A DNA stretch of 64,000 nucleotides from an uncultured Clostridia bacterium (GTDB taxonomy: Bacteria; Bacillota; Clostridia; Christensenellales; Borkfalkiaceae), in assembly GCA_944376335.1 (NCBI GenBank), contig CALWCH010000001.1, forward strand, positions 1-64,000. The letters run 5' to 3'. The notes under the pieces were generated by a model. It searched no databases, was not told where the DNA came from, and worked only from the letters and a program-made list of their open reading frames with translations. This document shows positions 42,002 through 50,535 of the stretch, one piece after another (positions within the stretch are counted from its first letter, which is position 1; each line of letters starts with the position of its first letter). The position numbers and the translations under genes are program-made.

Positions 42002-44178
42002 AACCCGAACTTTTAGCCCCCGCAGGGGACAAACAATGCGCGCGTGCCGCCATCATGGCGGGCGCGGACGCCATCTATTTGGGACTTCCCGCATTTTCCG
42101 CACGCGCGGGTGCGGGAAATTTTGCGCTGTCCGAATTTTCCGAGACGGTGCGCCTCGCTCACCTCTTCGACGCGAAGGTGTATGTCTGTTTGAACACCCT
42201 AATTAAGGACGGCGAGCTTGAAGCGTTCTTTGAAAGCGCGCTCTCGGCTTGGAATTTGGGTGCGGATGCGCTTTTAATTCAAGATATCTTTTTGGGGAAG
42301 GAGTTAAAGCGGCGGTATCCCGAGATGGTGCTGCACCTTTCCACGCAGGCGGGCTGCTGCAACTGTTACGGGGCTTTTCTTGCGAAGGAGTACGGCTTTT
42401 CGCGCGTCGTGCTGGCGCGGGAGACGCCGCTCGAGGACATTGCCGCCATCTCCGAGATCATCGAGACGGAGGCATTCGTGCAGGGGGCGCTGTGTTCCTC
42501 GGTTTCGGGGCAGTGCTACTTTTCCTCGTTCGCGGGCAACAACAGCGGCAACCGCGGGCGGTGCAAACAGCCGTGCAGAAAGCTGTACTCCATCGACCGC
42601 ACGGGCTTTGAGAGCCCCGCCTATGCACTAAGCCTTTCCGACCTTTCCGTCGGCCCGCGCGTGAAGGAGCTCATCGAGGCGGGCGTCACGTCCTTAAAAA
42701 TTGAAGGGAGAATGCGGCGGGAGGAGTACGTCTCCGCGGCCGTCCACTACTACTGCGCCATTCTGAGCGGCCTGAAGGGCGAGATCCCCGCGTGGAAGTC
42801 CGCGCTTGCCCGCACCTTCGGGCGTGGCGGCTACACCGAGGGCCTCGCGTTCGGGCAGGACAATCTTCTCTCCCGCAAGGTGCAGGGGCACATCGGCGAA
42901 AGAATTGGCGTTTTAGAGCTCAAAAAGGGCAAGTATTACTGCAAAGGGGTCGCGCATAAGGGCGACGGCTTTAAAATTTTACGCAGCGGCGAGGAAGTGG
43001 GCGGTGCCGTCTGCACGGCAGAAGGGGAAGGTGGGGTCTATCTCTCGTCCGAGAGTAAACTTCGGGCGGGCGACGAGGTGCGCATCACCACGGACACGAC
43101 GCTTTCGGAAAAATTCCGCAGCAGGGAGCTGCGGCGGGGGGTCATGCTCTCTTTGCGCTTTGTTGCGGGAGAGAGACCCGTCATCTCCTGCGAGGAATAT
43201 ACGCTGACGGGCGCGGAGCCTCTCGAGAGGGCAGAGCGTGCGCCGCTCACCGAGAATGAGCTCATCACTTGCTTTCAAAAGACGGGCGGCGTGCCCCTTG
43301 CGCCGATGCCGATGGATGTTAAGACGGAGAATGCCTTTCTCCCCAAATCGCAGCTCAACGCCCTGCGACGCGCCTTTTACGAGGGGCTCTTGGAGCGGCT
43401 TGCGCCCACACGCGAACAGCTTGCGCCTCAAACGGGGGAGTGCGAGATAGCGGTTGTGCCCTCGCAAAGGACCGCCGTCATCGCGGAGAATTTCGAGGGC
43501 TTGAAGGCGGATGTGCTGATTTATAAGCCCCGCGACTATGCGCGCATCACGCCCGAGGACGTACAAAAGGGCGAGGGGGAGAAGTATCTCTATCTTCCGC
43601 CCCTTCTGACGGCGGCGGATGAGAAAGTGGTTGCGCCCATTCTGCCCCTCTTTGACGGCGTCTTTGCGGAGGGCAGCTGGGGTGTGAAATTTGCGGAGAA
43701 ATATCAAAAGCCGCTGTTTGCGGGGGCGGGGTTCAACCTCACCAATTCGTTTGCGGTGACCAATTTGAAGGCGTCGGGGGTGAAGTACTTCGTCCTCTCC
43801 AAGGAGCTCTCGGCGGGGGAGCAGAGAAAGCTCATCGCCGAGGGGGCGTTTGTGCTGACCTTGGGGAGCGTCAAGCTGATGGATTTAGCCTATTGCCCCT
43901 TCGGGCGCACCTGCAAGAGCTGCGATAAGCGCGGGGAGTACCGCCTCACCGACGAGCAGGGCCGCGCGTTCCCGCTGCGCAGATACCGCCTTTCGGGGAA
44001 ATATTGCCGCTTTGAAGTTTATAACTGCGTGCCGCTTGCAGGATACGATGCGGGCGCGGGGGCGCTTGTGGATGCGTCCTGCCGAAGCGACGGGGCGTAT
44101 CTTGTAAAGCGGGCACACTCGCCCGAGGGCGCGCTCGCGGGGGCGACCAAGGGGCACGCGGAAAGGAGCATGCTATGA
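41998..44178 (+). CDS. U32-family peptidase-like protein (RlhA-type, with DUF3656)
   Basis: A 726-aa protein. The N-terminal U32 domain starts MKPELLAPAGDKQCARAAIMAGADAIYLG and carries the iron-sulfur type Cys motif of this group (SVSGQCYFSS ... NRGRCKQPCRKLY). The central region is DUF3656-like (MRREEYVSAAVHYYCAILSG onward). A late Cys cluster (CPFGRTCKSCDKRGEYRL) follows. Long members such as RlhA act in RNA hydroxylation (23S rRNA C2501), while shorter U32 pairs modify tRNA. The exact target is unknown. It overlaps hprK and mutS2. Confidence 0.87.
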   Translation: MKPELLAPAGDKQCARAAIMAGADAIYLGLPAFSARAGAGNFALSEFSETVRLAHLFDAKVYVCLNTLIKDGELEAFFESALSAWNLGADALLIQDIFLGKELKRRYPEMVLHLSTQAGCCNCYGAFLAKEYGFSRVVLARETPLEDIAAISEIIETEAFVQGALCSSVSGQCYFSSFAGNNSGNRGRCKQPCRKLYSIDRTGFESPAYALSLSDLSVGPRVKELIEAGVTSLKIEGRMRREEYVSAAVHYYCAILSGLKGEIPAWKSALARTFGRGGYTEGLAFGQDNLLSRKVQGHIGERIGVLELKKGKYYCKGVAHKGDGFKILRSGEEVGGAVCTAEGEGGVYLSSESKLRAGDEVRITTDTTLSEKFRSRELRRGVMLSLRFVAGERPVISCEEYTLTGAEPLERAERAPLTENELITCFQKTGGVPLAPMPMDVKTENAFLPKSQLNALRRAFYEGLLERLAPTREQLAPQTGECEIAVVPSQRTAVIAENFEGLKADVLIYKPRDYARITPEDVQKGEGEKYLYLPPLLTAADEKVVAPILPLFDGVFAEGSWGVKFAEKYQKPLFAGAGFNLTNSFAVTNLKASGVKYFVLSKELSAGEQRKLIAEGAFVLTLGSVKLMDLAYCPFGRTCKSCDKRGEYRLTDEQGRAFPLRRYRLSGKYCRFEVYNCVPLAGYDAGAGALVDASCRSDGAYLVKRAHSPEGALAGATKGHAERSML

Positions 44179-46523
44179 AGGACAGTAAACTGAGTTTGGA
44201 ACTCGATAAAATATTGGGCGCGGCGGCCTCTTACGCCGTGCTCGAGGGGGGCAGGGAGCTGCTCTCCGCCTTTTCGCCCGTCTCGGACATTGCGGAGGCG
44301 CGGAAACTTTTGGACTTTACCGAAGAGGCCGACCTTCTCTTAATGACATTGGGCGCGGGGCGCGTCCTCTACTTCCCTCCGCAGGGGGATGCTTTGGAGC
44401 GCGCCGCAAAGGGCTCCACGCTCTCCTGCACCGAACTTTTAGCGGCGGCAGCCCTGCTTCGCTCCGCGCGCGTCTTGGAGAGCAGCGTACGCTCGTTTGC
44501 CGATGAGCGCATCGTGCGCATGCGGGAGCTTACGGAGTACCTCATCTTCGATAAGCACCTCGAGGACGACATTTCGGAGAAGATCATCGGCGAGAACGAG
44601 CTTGCAGACCACGCCAGCGATAAACTGTATGCCATTCGCCGCGAAATTCGCCTCTTGAACGAACGCATCCGCGCGCGGCTGCAGGAATACCTTGCGGGGA
44701 GCGAGAAGAAGTATCTGCAGGAAGAGCTCGTCACGATGCGGAACGACCGCTATGTGCTGCCCGTCAAGGCGGAGTATAAGCGGGCGGTGCGTGGGTTCAT
44801 TCACGACCGCTCGCAGAGCGGGCAGACGGTGTTTATCGAGCCCGAGGAAGTGCTCGAGATGAACAACGAGCTCATGACGCTGCACCTCGACGAAGAACAG
44901 GAGATCGCGCGCATTCTTTTAGAGCTCTCCCGTAGAGTCGGGGCGCTCAAAGAGGCCTTGGAGCGGGATATGGGTATTCTTGCCGAGGCGGACAGCTTCT
45001 ACGCCCGCGCCGAGTACGGGCATAAGCTCAGGTGCGTGCGGCCCGTCCTCAACGCGAAGGGGATACTCAAGATCGTAAAGGGACGGCACCCGCTGTTGGG
45101 CGCGCGCGCCGTGCCCGTCTCCGTGGAGGTGGGCGAAAAGTACCGCTTCCTTCTCATCAGCGGCGCGAACACGGGCGGCAAGACGGTCACGCTCAAAATG
45201 TGCGGCCTCTTCTGCCTGATGGCGGCGTGCGGCCTCTTCGTGCCCGCCGCGGAGGGGACGTCGCTCCCCGTCTTTGACGAAGTGTTCTGCGACGTGGGCG
45301 ACAGCCAGTCCATCGAAGAGAACCTCTCTACGTTTTCCTCGCATGTCGTCAGCTTAAAGTACATTTTGGAGCACGCGGGGGAGAGGAGCTTTGTACTCAT
45401 CGACGAGCCGGGCGGCGGCACCGACCCCGAGGAAGGGCAGGCGCTCGCGCGGGCGGTCTTGAAGAGCCTCATCGAACGGGGCGCGCGCGGCATCGTGACG
45501 ACGCACTATTCGGCGCTCAAGGAGTATGCCTTTTCGACGGAGGGCGTCGAGAACGGCTGCATGGAGTTCGACAGCGAGAGTTTGAAGCCTTTATACCGCC
45601 TCAAGATCGGCATGCCGGGCGCGTCCAACGCCCTCTTCATCTGTTCCAAATTGGGGCTTCCCGAGGACGTTGTAAGCGAGGCTCGGCGGCACCTCTCGGC
45701 GGGCGCGCAGGCGTTCGACCACACCGTGCGGGCTGCCGAAGAGAGCCGCATCAAGGCGGACGCGGCGCGCGAAGAGGCGGAAGCCATCCGAAGAGAATGG
45801 CAGGAGAAGCTCACCGCGCTTGAAAAGGAAGAGGCGGCCTTTAAGAAGGAGCGCGAGAAATTCCTCTTAACGTCGCGTGCCGAGGCAAGGCGGGTGATCA
45901 TGAGCCGCACGGCGGAGGCGGAGGAGCTTGTCGAAAAGATCGAAGAAATTTTCAAAAAGGAACAGCTTTCGGAGAGCGACCTCATCCGCGCGCGGACGCT
46001 CCGCAATCAGATGGAGAGCGCCGTTCCCGCCGAAGAGGAAGACAAGGTGCGCCTCACCCCCGCCGACGTGAATACGCTCAAGGCGGGCGACACCGTCTTT
46101 TTAAAGAGCCTGCAGGCGGAGGGCACCGTGCTGTCCGTCAATAAAAATAAGGGCGAGGCAGAGGTGCAGAGCGGCATGATGCACGTCCGCTGTAAAATCA
46201 AGGACCTCTTTCTTGCGCGCAAGCGCGAGGAAAAGAAAGAGCGCGTCGAAGTTGTGAGAAATTTGCAGGAGCGGCCCGTTGTGCCGCGCGAGGTCAACCT
46301 CATCGGCATGACGGCTTCGGAGGCCCTCCAAGAGCTGGATAACTTTTTGGACAGCGCAGTCCTCAATAACTTCGAGGAAGTGCGCATCGTCCACGGTATG
46401 GGCACGGGGAAACTGCGCACCGCCGTGCAGAACTTCTTAAGAAAGGACAGGCGCATCGGCGAATTCCGCCTCGGCAAGTACGGCGAGGGGGAGAGCGGCG
46501 TCACCATCGCAAAGCTCAAATAA
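44175..46523 (+). CDS. mutS2: endonuclease MutS2 (Smr-domain MutS homologue)
   Basis: A 782-aa MutS2. It lacks the mismatch-binding N-terminal domains of MutS. It has the clamp/lever region, the ATPase with Walker A GANTGGKTVTLK and Walker B FVLIDEPGGGTDPEEG, a long coiled coil (about 520-620, EEAEAIRREWQEKLTALEKE) and a C-terminal Smr nuclease domain (EVRIVHGMGTGKLRTAV). In Bacillus MutS2 also acts on collided ribosomes (RqcU). ATG overlaps the previous stop. Confidence 0.95.
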   Translation: MKDSKLSLELDKILGAAASYAVLEGGRELLSAFSPVSDIAEARKLLDFTEEADLLLMTLGAGRVLYFPPQGDALERAAKGSTLSCTELLAAAALLRSARVLESSVRSFADERIVRMRELTEYLIFDKHLEDDISEKIIGENELADHASDKLYAIRREIRLLNERIRARLQEYLAGSEKKYLQEELVTMRNDRYVLPVKAEYKRAVRGFIHDRSQSGQTVFIEPEEVLEMNNELMTLHLDEEQEIARILLELSRRVGALKEALERDMGILAEADSFYARAEYGHKLRCVRPVLNAKGILKIVKGRHPLLGARAVPVSVEVGEKYRFLLISGANTGGKTVTLKMCGLFCLMAACGLFVPAAEGTSLPVFDEVFCDVGDSQSIEENLSTFSSHVVSLKYILEHAGERSFVLIDEPGGGTDPEEGQALARAVLKSLIERGARGIVTTHYSALKEYAFSTEGVENGCMEFDSESLKPLYRLKIGMPGASNALFICSKLGLPEDVVSEARRHLSAGAQAFDHTVRAAEESRIKADAAREEAEAIRREWQEKLTALEKEEAAFKKEREKFLLTSRAEARRVIMSRTAEAEELVEKIEEIFKKEQLSESDLIRARTLRNQMESAVPAEEEDKVRLTPADVNTLKAGDTVFLKSLQAEGTVLSVNKNKGEAEVQSGMMHVRCKIKDLFLARKREEKKERVEVVRNLQERPVVPREVNLIGMTASEALQELDNFLDSAVLNNFEEVRIVHGMGTGKLRTAVQNFLRKDRRIGEFRLGKYGEGESGVTIAKLK

Positions 46524-46584
46524 GGCCCCCTATGGGCGGGGAGCGGGCGCGCATAGCGGGCGGCAGGGCGGCATATAGTAGAGC

Positions 46585-47283
46585 GTGAAGCTCTCTTCCC
46601 GCGCCGTCATGGCGCTTTCAAACTGCGCCCTTGCCCTCATCGTCCTCATCATCGGCGCCGTCTGCTTTCTGCCGGGCGCCATCGCTGCCTCCGTTCCCGC
46701 GGGAGAAGTCTACCGCAGGGGCAGGGGGGAGGGGGTCTCCCTCATGGTCAACGTCTATGAGGGCGAGGAAGTCGTTGCGGGCATGCTCGATCTCTTTCGG
46801 GAAAGGGGCGTTTTTGTCACCTTCTTTGTGGGCGGGTGCTGGGCGGATGACCACGTTCCGCTCGTTCGCCGCATGGCGGCGGAGGGGCACGAGGTGGGCT
46901 CGCACGGGTACTTTCACCGCGACCACGAGGCGCTCTCTTTGAAAGAGAATTTGGAGGAAATTTCGGCAAGCGTGGAATTTTTGTCGCTCGTCACGGGGCA
47001 GGAGATATCGCTCTTTGCACCCCCTTCGGGCGCGTACGGGAGCGATACCTTGCGCGCCGCCGAGAGTTTGGGCCTTAAAACAATTCTTTGGAGCAAGGAC
47101 ACCATCGACTGGCGCGATCATGACGTCGCCCTCTGCTATACCCGCGCGACGGAGAACGTTTCGGCGGGGGAGCTCATTTTGATGCACCCGAAGGAGCATA
47201 CCTTAAAGGCGATGCCGAAAATTTTGGACGCTTACGCGGAGCGCGGCATTTCCGTCATCCCCGTGGGCGAAAACATCGCATAA
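46585..47283 (+). CDS. membrane-anchored NodB-like polysaccharide deacetylase with altered motif 1
   Basis: A 232-aa protein read from a GTG at 46,585. An N-terminal hydrophobic segment (NCALALIVLIIGAVCFLPGA) indicates secretion or a membrane anchor. The NodB domain shows the zinc-type motif SHGYFH (HxxxH), and FAPPSGAYG and LWSKDTIDW match later motifs. The first motif, normally TFDDG or TFDIS with the catalytic Asp, reads MVNVYEG. The base and metal Asp are therefore missing, as in inactive or PdaB-like relatives. The start codon and its weak ribosome site are uncertain. Confidence 0.8.
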   Translation: MKLSSRAVMALSNCALALIVLIIGAVCFLPGAIAASVPAGEVYRRGRGEGVSLMVNVYEGEEVVAGMLDLFRERGVFVTFFVGGCWADDHVPLVRRMAAEGHEVGSHGYFHRDHEALSLKENLEEISASVEFLSLVTGQEISLFAPPSGAYGSDTLRAAESLGLKTILWSKDTIDWRDHDVALCYTRATENVSAGELILMHPKEHTLKAMPKILDAYAERGISVIPVGENIA

Positions 47284-47334
47284 CACCGCCTCTAAGGCGG
47301 GATAAATACACATTTTAAGAAGGATACTTAGGAT

Positions 47335-48573
47335 ATGGTAACGACAAGAAAACTTTCAAACGGCGTGCGCGTCATCGTCAAGCGCATGGAGGGCTTACTT
47401 TCCGTCACGATGGGCGTGCTCGTGGGCACGGGCGCGGCGTTCGAGCGCGACGACGAGGACGGCATCTCCCACTTCATCGAGCACATGCAGTTCAAGGGCA
47501 CGGAGAAGTATTCCTCCTTCGCCCTCTCGGACGCCTTCGACGCCATCGGCGCGCAGGTCAACGCCTTCACGGGCAAGGACCTCACCTGCTACTACGCAAA
47601 GTCGACGAGCGACCACACGAAGGAGGCGTTCGCGCTGCTTGCGGAGCTCTTTCTGCGCTCCACCTTCCCCGAGGAGGAGATGGAACGCGAGAAGGGCGTC
47701 GTCATTGAAGAGATCGGCATGGACGAGGACACGCCCGAGGATCTGTGTTTAGACCTTTTAGCGCGTGCCGCGTTCGGGAATGACAACTACGGGAGAAACA
47801 TCTTGGGCCCTGCGGAGAACGTAAAGGGCTTCACGCGCGAGCAGCTCTTTGCCTATAAGAAGGAGCGCTACTGCCCCGAGAACATCGTCATCTCCTTTGC
47901 GGGCAACATCGAGCCCCAAGAGGCAGAAGCGCTTGCAGAGCGCGAATTCGGCGGGATGTCGGGGGAGAAGTTCACGGAGCGCGAAAAGCACATCGTGCGC
48001 CGCACGGACACGCTGTTCAAAGAGAAGCCCATCGAGCAGGCGCACTTCGCCGTTGCCTTTCCCACCGTTCCGCGCGACAGCGCCGATTTTGCCGCCCTGC
48101 AGGTGTTGAATATGGTTCTGGGCGGCGGCATGAGCTCCCGCCTCTTCAAGCGCGTGAGGGAAGAGCTCGGCCTTGCCTACTCCGTCTATTCCTATACCTC
48201 CCATTATGCGGAGACTGGTCTTTTCACCGTGTATGCGGGCGTCAACCCCAAGAAGGCGGAGGCTGCGGCGGACGCCATCCGCACCGTGCTTGAAGGGCTC
48301 AAGCGTGACGGCATCACCGAGGAAGAGTTCTTGCGCGCCCGCGAGACGATGAAGGCGGGCAACATCTTCGCGCAGGAGAACACGTCCTCGCAGATGCTCG
48401 TCTACGGCAAGCAGATGCTGTATAAGAACGAGGTTTACGACTTCGAAAAGCGCATGGCGGAGATCTCCGCCCTCACCCGTGACGACGTGATGCGCGTCCT
48501 TTCGGGGAGCTTCGACTTTGCCTCGTCCGCCTCCGCGACGGTCGGGAACTTAAAGGCGCCCCTCTCCCTGTGA
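47335..48573 (+). CDS. M16-family zinc peptidase (processing-peptidase-like)
   Basis: A 412-aa single M16 unit. The inverted zinc motif HFIEH is at residues 46-50 (His46, Glu49, His50), with the distal Glu in EEIGMDEDTPED. The second half carries GGGMSSRLFKRVREELGLAYSVYSY, the conserved RY-type region. Bacterial relatives are YmxG and MPP-beta-like proteases. The physiological substrate is unknown. AGAAGGATACTTAGG precedes the ATG. The next gene overlaps by 4 nt. Confidence 0.93.
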   Translation: MVTTRKLSNGVRVIVKRMEGLLSVTMGVLVGTGAAFERDDEDGISHFIEHMQFKGTEKYSSFALSDAFDAIGAQVNAFTGKDLTCYYAKSTSDHTKEAFALLAELFLRSTFPEEEMEREKGVVIEEIGMDEDTPEDLCLDLLARAAFGNDNYGRNILGPAENVKGFTREQLFAYKKERYCPENIVISFAGNIEPQEAEALAEREFGGMSGEKFTEREKHIVRRTDTLFKEKPIEQAHFAVAFPTVPRDSADFAALQVLNMVLGGGMSSRLFKRVREELGLAYSVYSYTSHYAETGLFTVYAGVNPKKAEAAADAIRTVLEGLKRDGITEEEFLRARETMKAGNIFAQENTSSQMLVYGKQMLYKNEVYDFEKRMAEISALTRDDVMRVLSGSFDFASSASATVGNLKAPLSL

Positions 48574-49067
48574 GCGCGCCTTTAGAGGGCTTTCAGCCCG
48601 TCTTTGACGAGAAAAGCCGCGTGCTCATCTTGGGGAGCTTCCCTTCGGTGATGAGCCGCGCCGTCAACTTCTACTACGGCAACCCCCGAAACCGCTTCTG
48701 GGGCATGCTGGGCGCGTTCTTCGGCGAGGAAGTGCCTGAAAGCGCCGAGGGGCGGCGAAGTTTCGTCCTCTCGCACCAAATCGCCCTCTGGGATGTGGTG
48801 ATGAGGTGCGAGATCGTCGGCTCTTCCGATGCGTCCATCAAAAACGAGGTGACGGCGGATGTAGGCTCGCTCGTTGCGGGCAGCAAAATTTCGCGCATCT
48901 TATGCAACGGCACCAAGGCGTATGCGCTGCTTTCGGAGCGCTTCCCCGAACTTGTGCCCATGGCAAGCAAGCTCCCCTCGACATCGCCCGCCAACCCGCG
49001 CTATTCGTATGCGGCGTGGGAAAAGGCACTTTCGGAGGTCTTTCCGACGTCAAGAGGTGATCTATGA
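48570..49067 (+). CDS. DNA-deoxyinosine glycosylase (uracil-DNA glycosylase superfamily)
   Basis: A 165-aa protein starting with GTG at 48,570, overlapping the M16 stop. The UDG-fold motif LGSFPSVMSR, the segment NFYYGNPRNRFWGML and a later NGTKAYAL motif match the family-6 hypoxanthine/inosine glycosylases. These remove deaminated purines from DNA. It is coupled with a downstream DNA repair gene by an ATGA overlap. Confidence 0.88.
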   Translation: MSAPLEGFQPVFDEKSRVLILGSFPSVMSRAVNFYYGNPRNRFWGMLGAFFGEEVPESAEGRRSFVLSHQIALWDVVMRCEIVGSSDASIKNEVTADVGSLVAGSKISRILCNGTKAYALLSERFPELVPMASKLPSTSPANPRYSYAAWEKALSEVFPTSRGDL

Positions 49068-49753
49068 CATATGAAGAAGTGCTTGAGCGCCTCTTTTCGG
49101 AGCAGGACGAGGGATACCGCGAATTTCAATCGGCGCTCATCAAGAATGACAGCATCCACCTCATCGGGGTGCGCATGCCTATTTTGCGCCGCCTTGCGAG
49201 GGAGTGGAGAGGAGAGTTGGACGTTTTTCTCGCCTTCCCCGACGAGTGGTACGAAGTCACCTTTTTAAAGTTCTCCCTCTACGCCCTTCTGCCGTTCGAC
49301 ATGTTCACGGCGAACATCTGCGAGATGGTCGGCCTTCTCGACAACTGGGCGACGACGGACGGCTTCCACGCGAAGTGCATCGCAAAGCACAGAGAGGAAT
49401 TTCTGCCCTATATCCGCGCCTTTTCCTGCGACGGGCGGGAGTTCGTGGAGCGGTATGCGCTCGTCTCCCTGCTTCACGACTATGTGGAGGAGCAGTACCT
49501 GCCCGAAATTTTCGCGGCTTTGGAGCGCGCCGACGGCACCAAGTACTACACGGGCATGGCGGCGGCGTGGCTGATGGCCGAAGTGCTCGTAAAATACTAC
49601 GATGAAGGCAGGGAATACTTAAAGAAGGGGCGCCTTTCTCCCTTCGTGCACAACGCCGCCATCCGCAAGGCACGGGAGAGCTTCCGCCTCACCAAAGCGC
49701 AGAAGGAAGAGCTCAAATCGTTCAAAAAAGCAACAAAGGGCGGCAATTTTTAA
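49064..49753 (+). CDS. DNA alkylation repair protein (AlkD-like HEAT-repeat glycosylase)
   Basis: A 229-aa all-helical protein of the AlkD family, which removes bulky alkylated bases without base flipping. The catalytic region LLDNWATTDGFHAK with Trp and Asp is present, with further helices such as VRMPILRRLAREW. It overlaps the glycosylase gene by 4 nt, giving a two-gene base excision repair module downstream of the protease gene. Confidence 0.9.
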   Translation: MTYEEVLERLFSEQDEGYREFQSALIKNDSIHLIGVRMPILRRLAREWRGELDVFLAFPDEWYEVTFLKFSLYALLPFDMFTANICEMVGLLDNWATTDGFHAKCIAKHREEFLPYIRAFSCDGREFVERYALVSLLHDYVEEQYLPEIFAALERADGTKYYTGMAAAWLMAEVLVKYYDEGREYLKKGRLSPFVHNAAIRKARESFRLTKAQKEELKSFKKATKGGNF

Positions 49754-49762
49754 GAAAAGGGG

Positions 49763-49791
49763 TTGACAAGACGGCGTTCTTGTTGTATGAT
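49763..49791 (+). promoter_or_regulatory. promoter of acpP
   Basis: TTGACA (49,763-49,768), 17-nt spacer, TATGAT (49,786-49,791). Confidence 0.82.
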
Positions 49792-49849
49792 AGTCACACA
49801 GAAATATGACAGGCCGCTTTGCTTGGCGGCAGTTACGGAGGATATGATT

Positions 49850-50077
49850 ATGTTTGAGAAAGTTTGCAATATGCTCGGCGAGCAGCTGGGGATCCCCGCA
49901 GAGAGCATCCGCCCCGAGCAGGAGGTCGTAAAAGACCTTGGCGCCGATTCCCTCGACGTCGTGGAGCTCATGATGGCGCTCGAAGATGAGTACGGCATCA
50001 CCCTTCCCGAGACGGATGTGGAGAACATCAAGACGGTGCAGGACATCGTCGACATGATGAACAAACTTCAGAAGTAA
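49850..50077 (+). CDS. acpP: acyl carrier protein
   Basis: A 75-aa acidic four-helix carrier of fatty acid synthesis. The phosphopantetheine site is Ser in GADSLDVVEL. The start at 49,850 is 8 nt after ACGGAGG; an ATG at 49,844 is too close to it. The gene is monocistronic with its own promoter and terminator, not next to fab genes. A 4'-phosphopantetheinyl transferase gene lies 2 kb downstream. Confidence 0.96.
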   Translation: MFEKVCNMLGEQLGIPAESIRPEQEVVKDLGADSLDVVELMMALEDEYGITLPETDVENIKTVQDIVDMMNKLQK

Positions 50078-50092
50078 GGACGTGCAAAGAGA

Positions 50093-50118
50093 GCGGGCGC
50101 AGTTATGCGCCCGTTTTT
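50093..50118 (+). terminator. terminator of acpP
   Basis: CGGGCGC (ending 50,100) pairs with GCGCCCG (50,107-50,113) around AGTTAT, followed by TTTTT. Confidence 0.92.
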
Positions 50119-50194
50119 GCTTGTATCCCTCCTTAAATTTCGCCCCGCCCGAAGAAATTTCACGGCGGGGCTTTTCTTTTGCCGTAAGATATGG

Positions 50195-50200
50195 TATAAT
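50195..50200 (+). promoter_or_regulatory. -10 box of the STAS/PP2C operon
   Basis: TATAAT 36 nt before the STAS start. The -35 region (TTTTCT, 17 nt upstream) is poor, so an activator or alternative sigma factor may help. Confidence 0.5.
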
Positions 50201-50235
50201 GAAGGAAATACGCAGGATAAGGGAGGAATACGCGC

Positions 50236-50535
50236 ATGAAGATCGAAAAGACGATAGACGGCACCGCGGCGATGCTCTCGCTCTCGGGCAGCCTCGACGC
50301 CATGACGGCGGGGGAGCTCTCCAAGGCAGTTGCGGAGCTCGGGGACGGCATCACCGACCTCGTCCTCGATTTAGAAAAGCTCGAGTACGTCTCCTCAGCG
50401 GGGTTAAGGCAGTTCGCGCTTGCCCAAAAGCGCATGGCGGGCAAGGGGAGCTTCTCCCTCGTGCGCGTGCCGCCCTTTATAAGGGACGTCTTAACGATGA
50501 CGGGCCTCATCAACCACATGGAGGTGCTGGGATGA
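50236..50535 (+). CDS. STAS-domain anti-sigma-factor antagonist-like protein
   Basis: A 99-aa STAS protein of the SpoIIAA/RsbV type. The phosphorylation loop LEYVSSAGLRQFALAQKRM has the conserved Ser. In such systems an anti-sigma kinase phosphorylates this Ser and a PP2C phosphatase removes the phosphate. Both activities are plausibly in the next protein. AAGGGAGGAATACGCGC precedes the ATG. Its stop overlaps the next start. Confidence 0.92.
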   Translation: MKIEKTIDGTAAMLSLSGSLDAMTAGELSKAVAELGDGITDLVLDLEKLEYVSSAGLRQFALAQKRMAGKGSFSLVRVPPFIRDVLTMTGLINHMEVLG

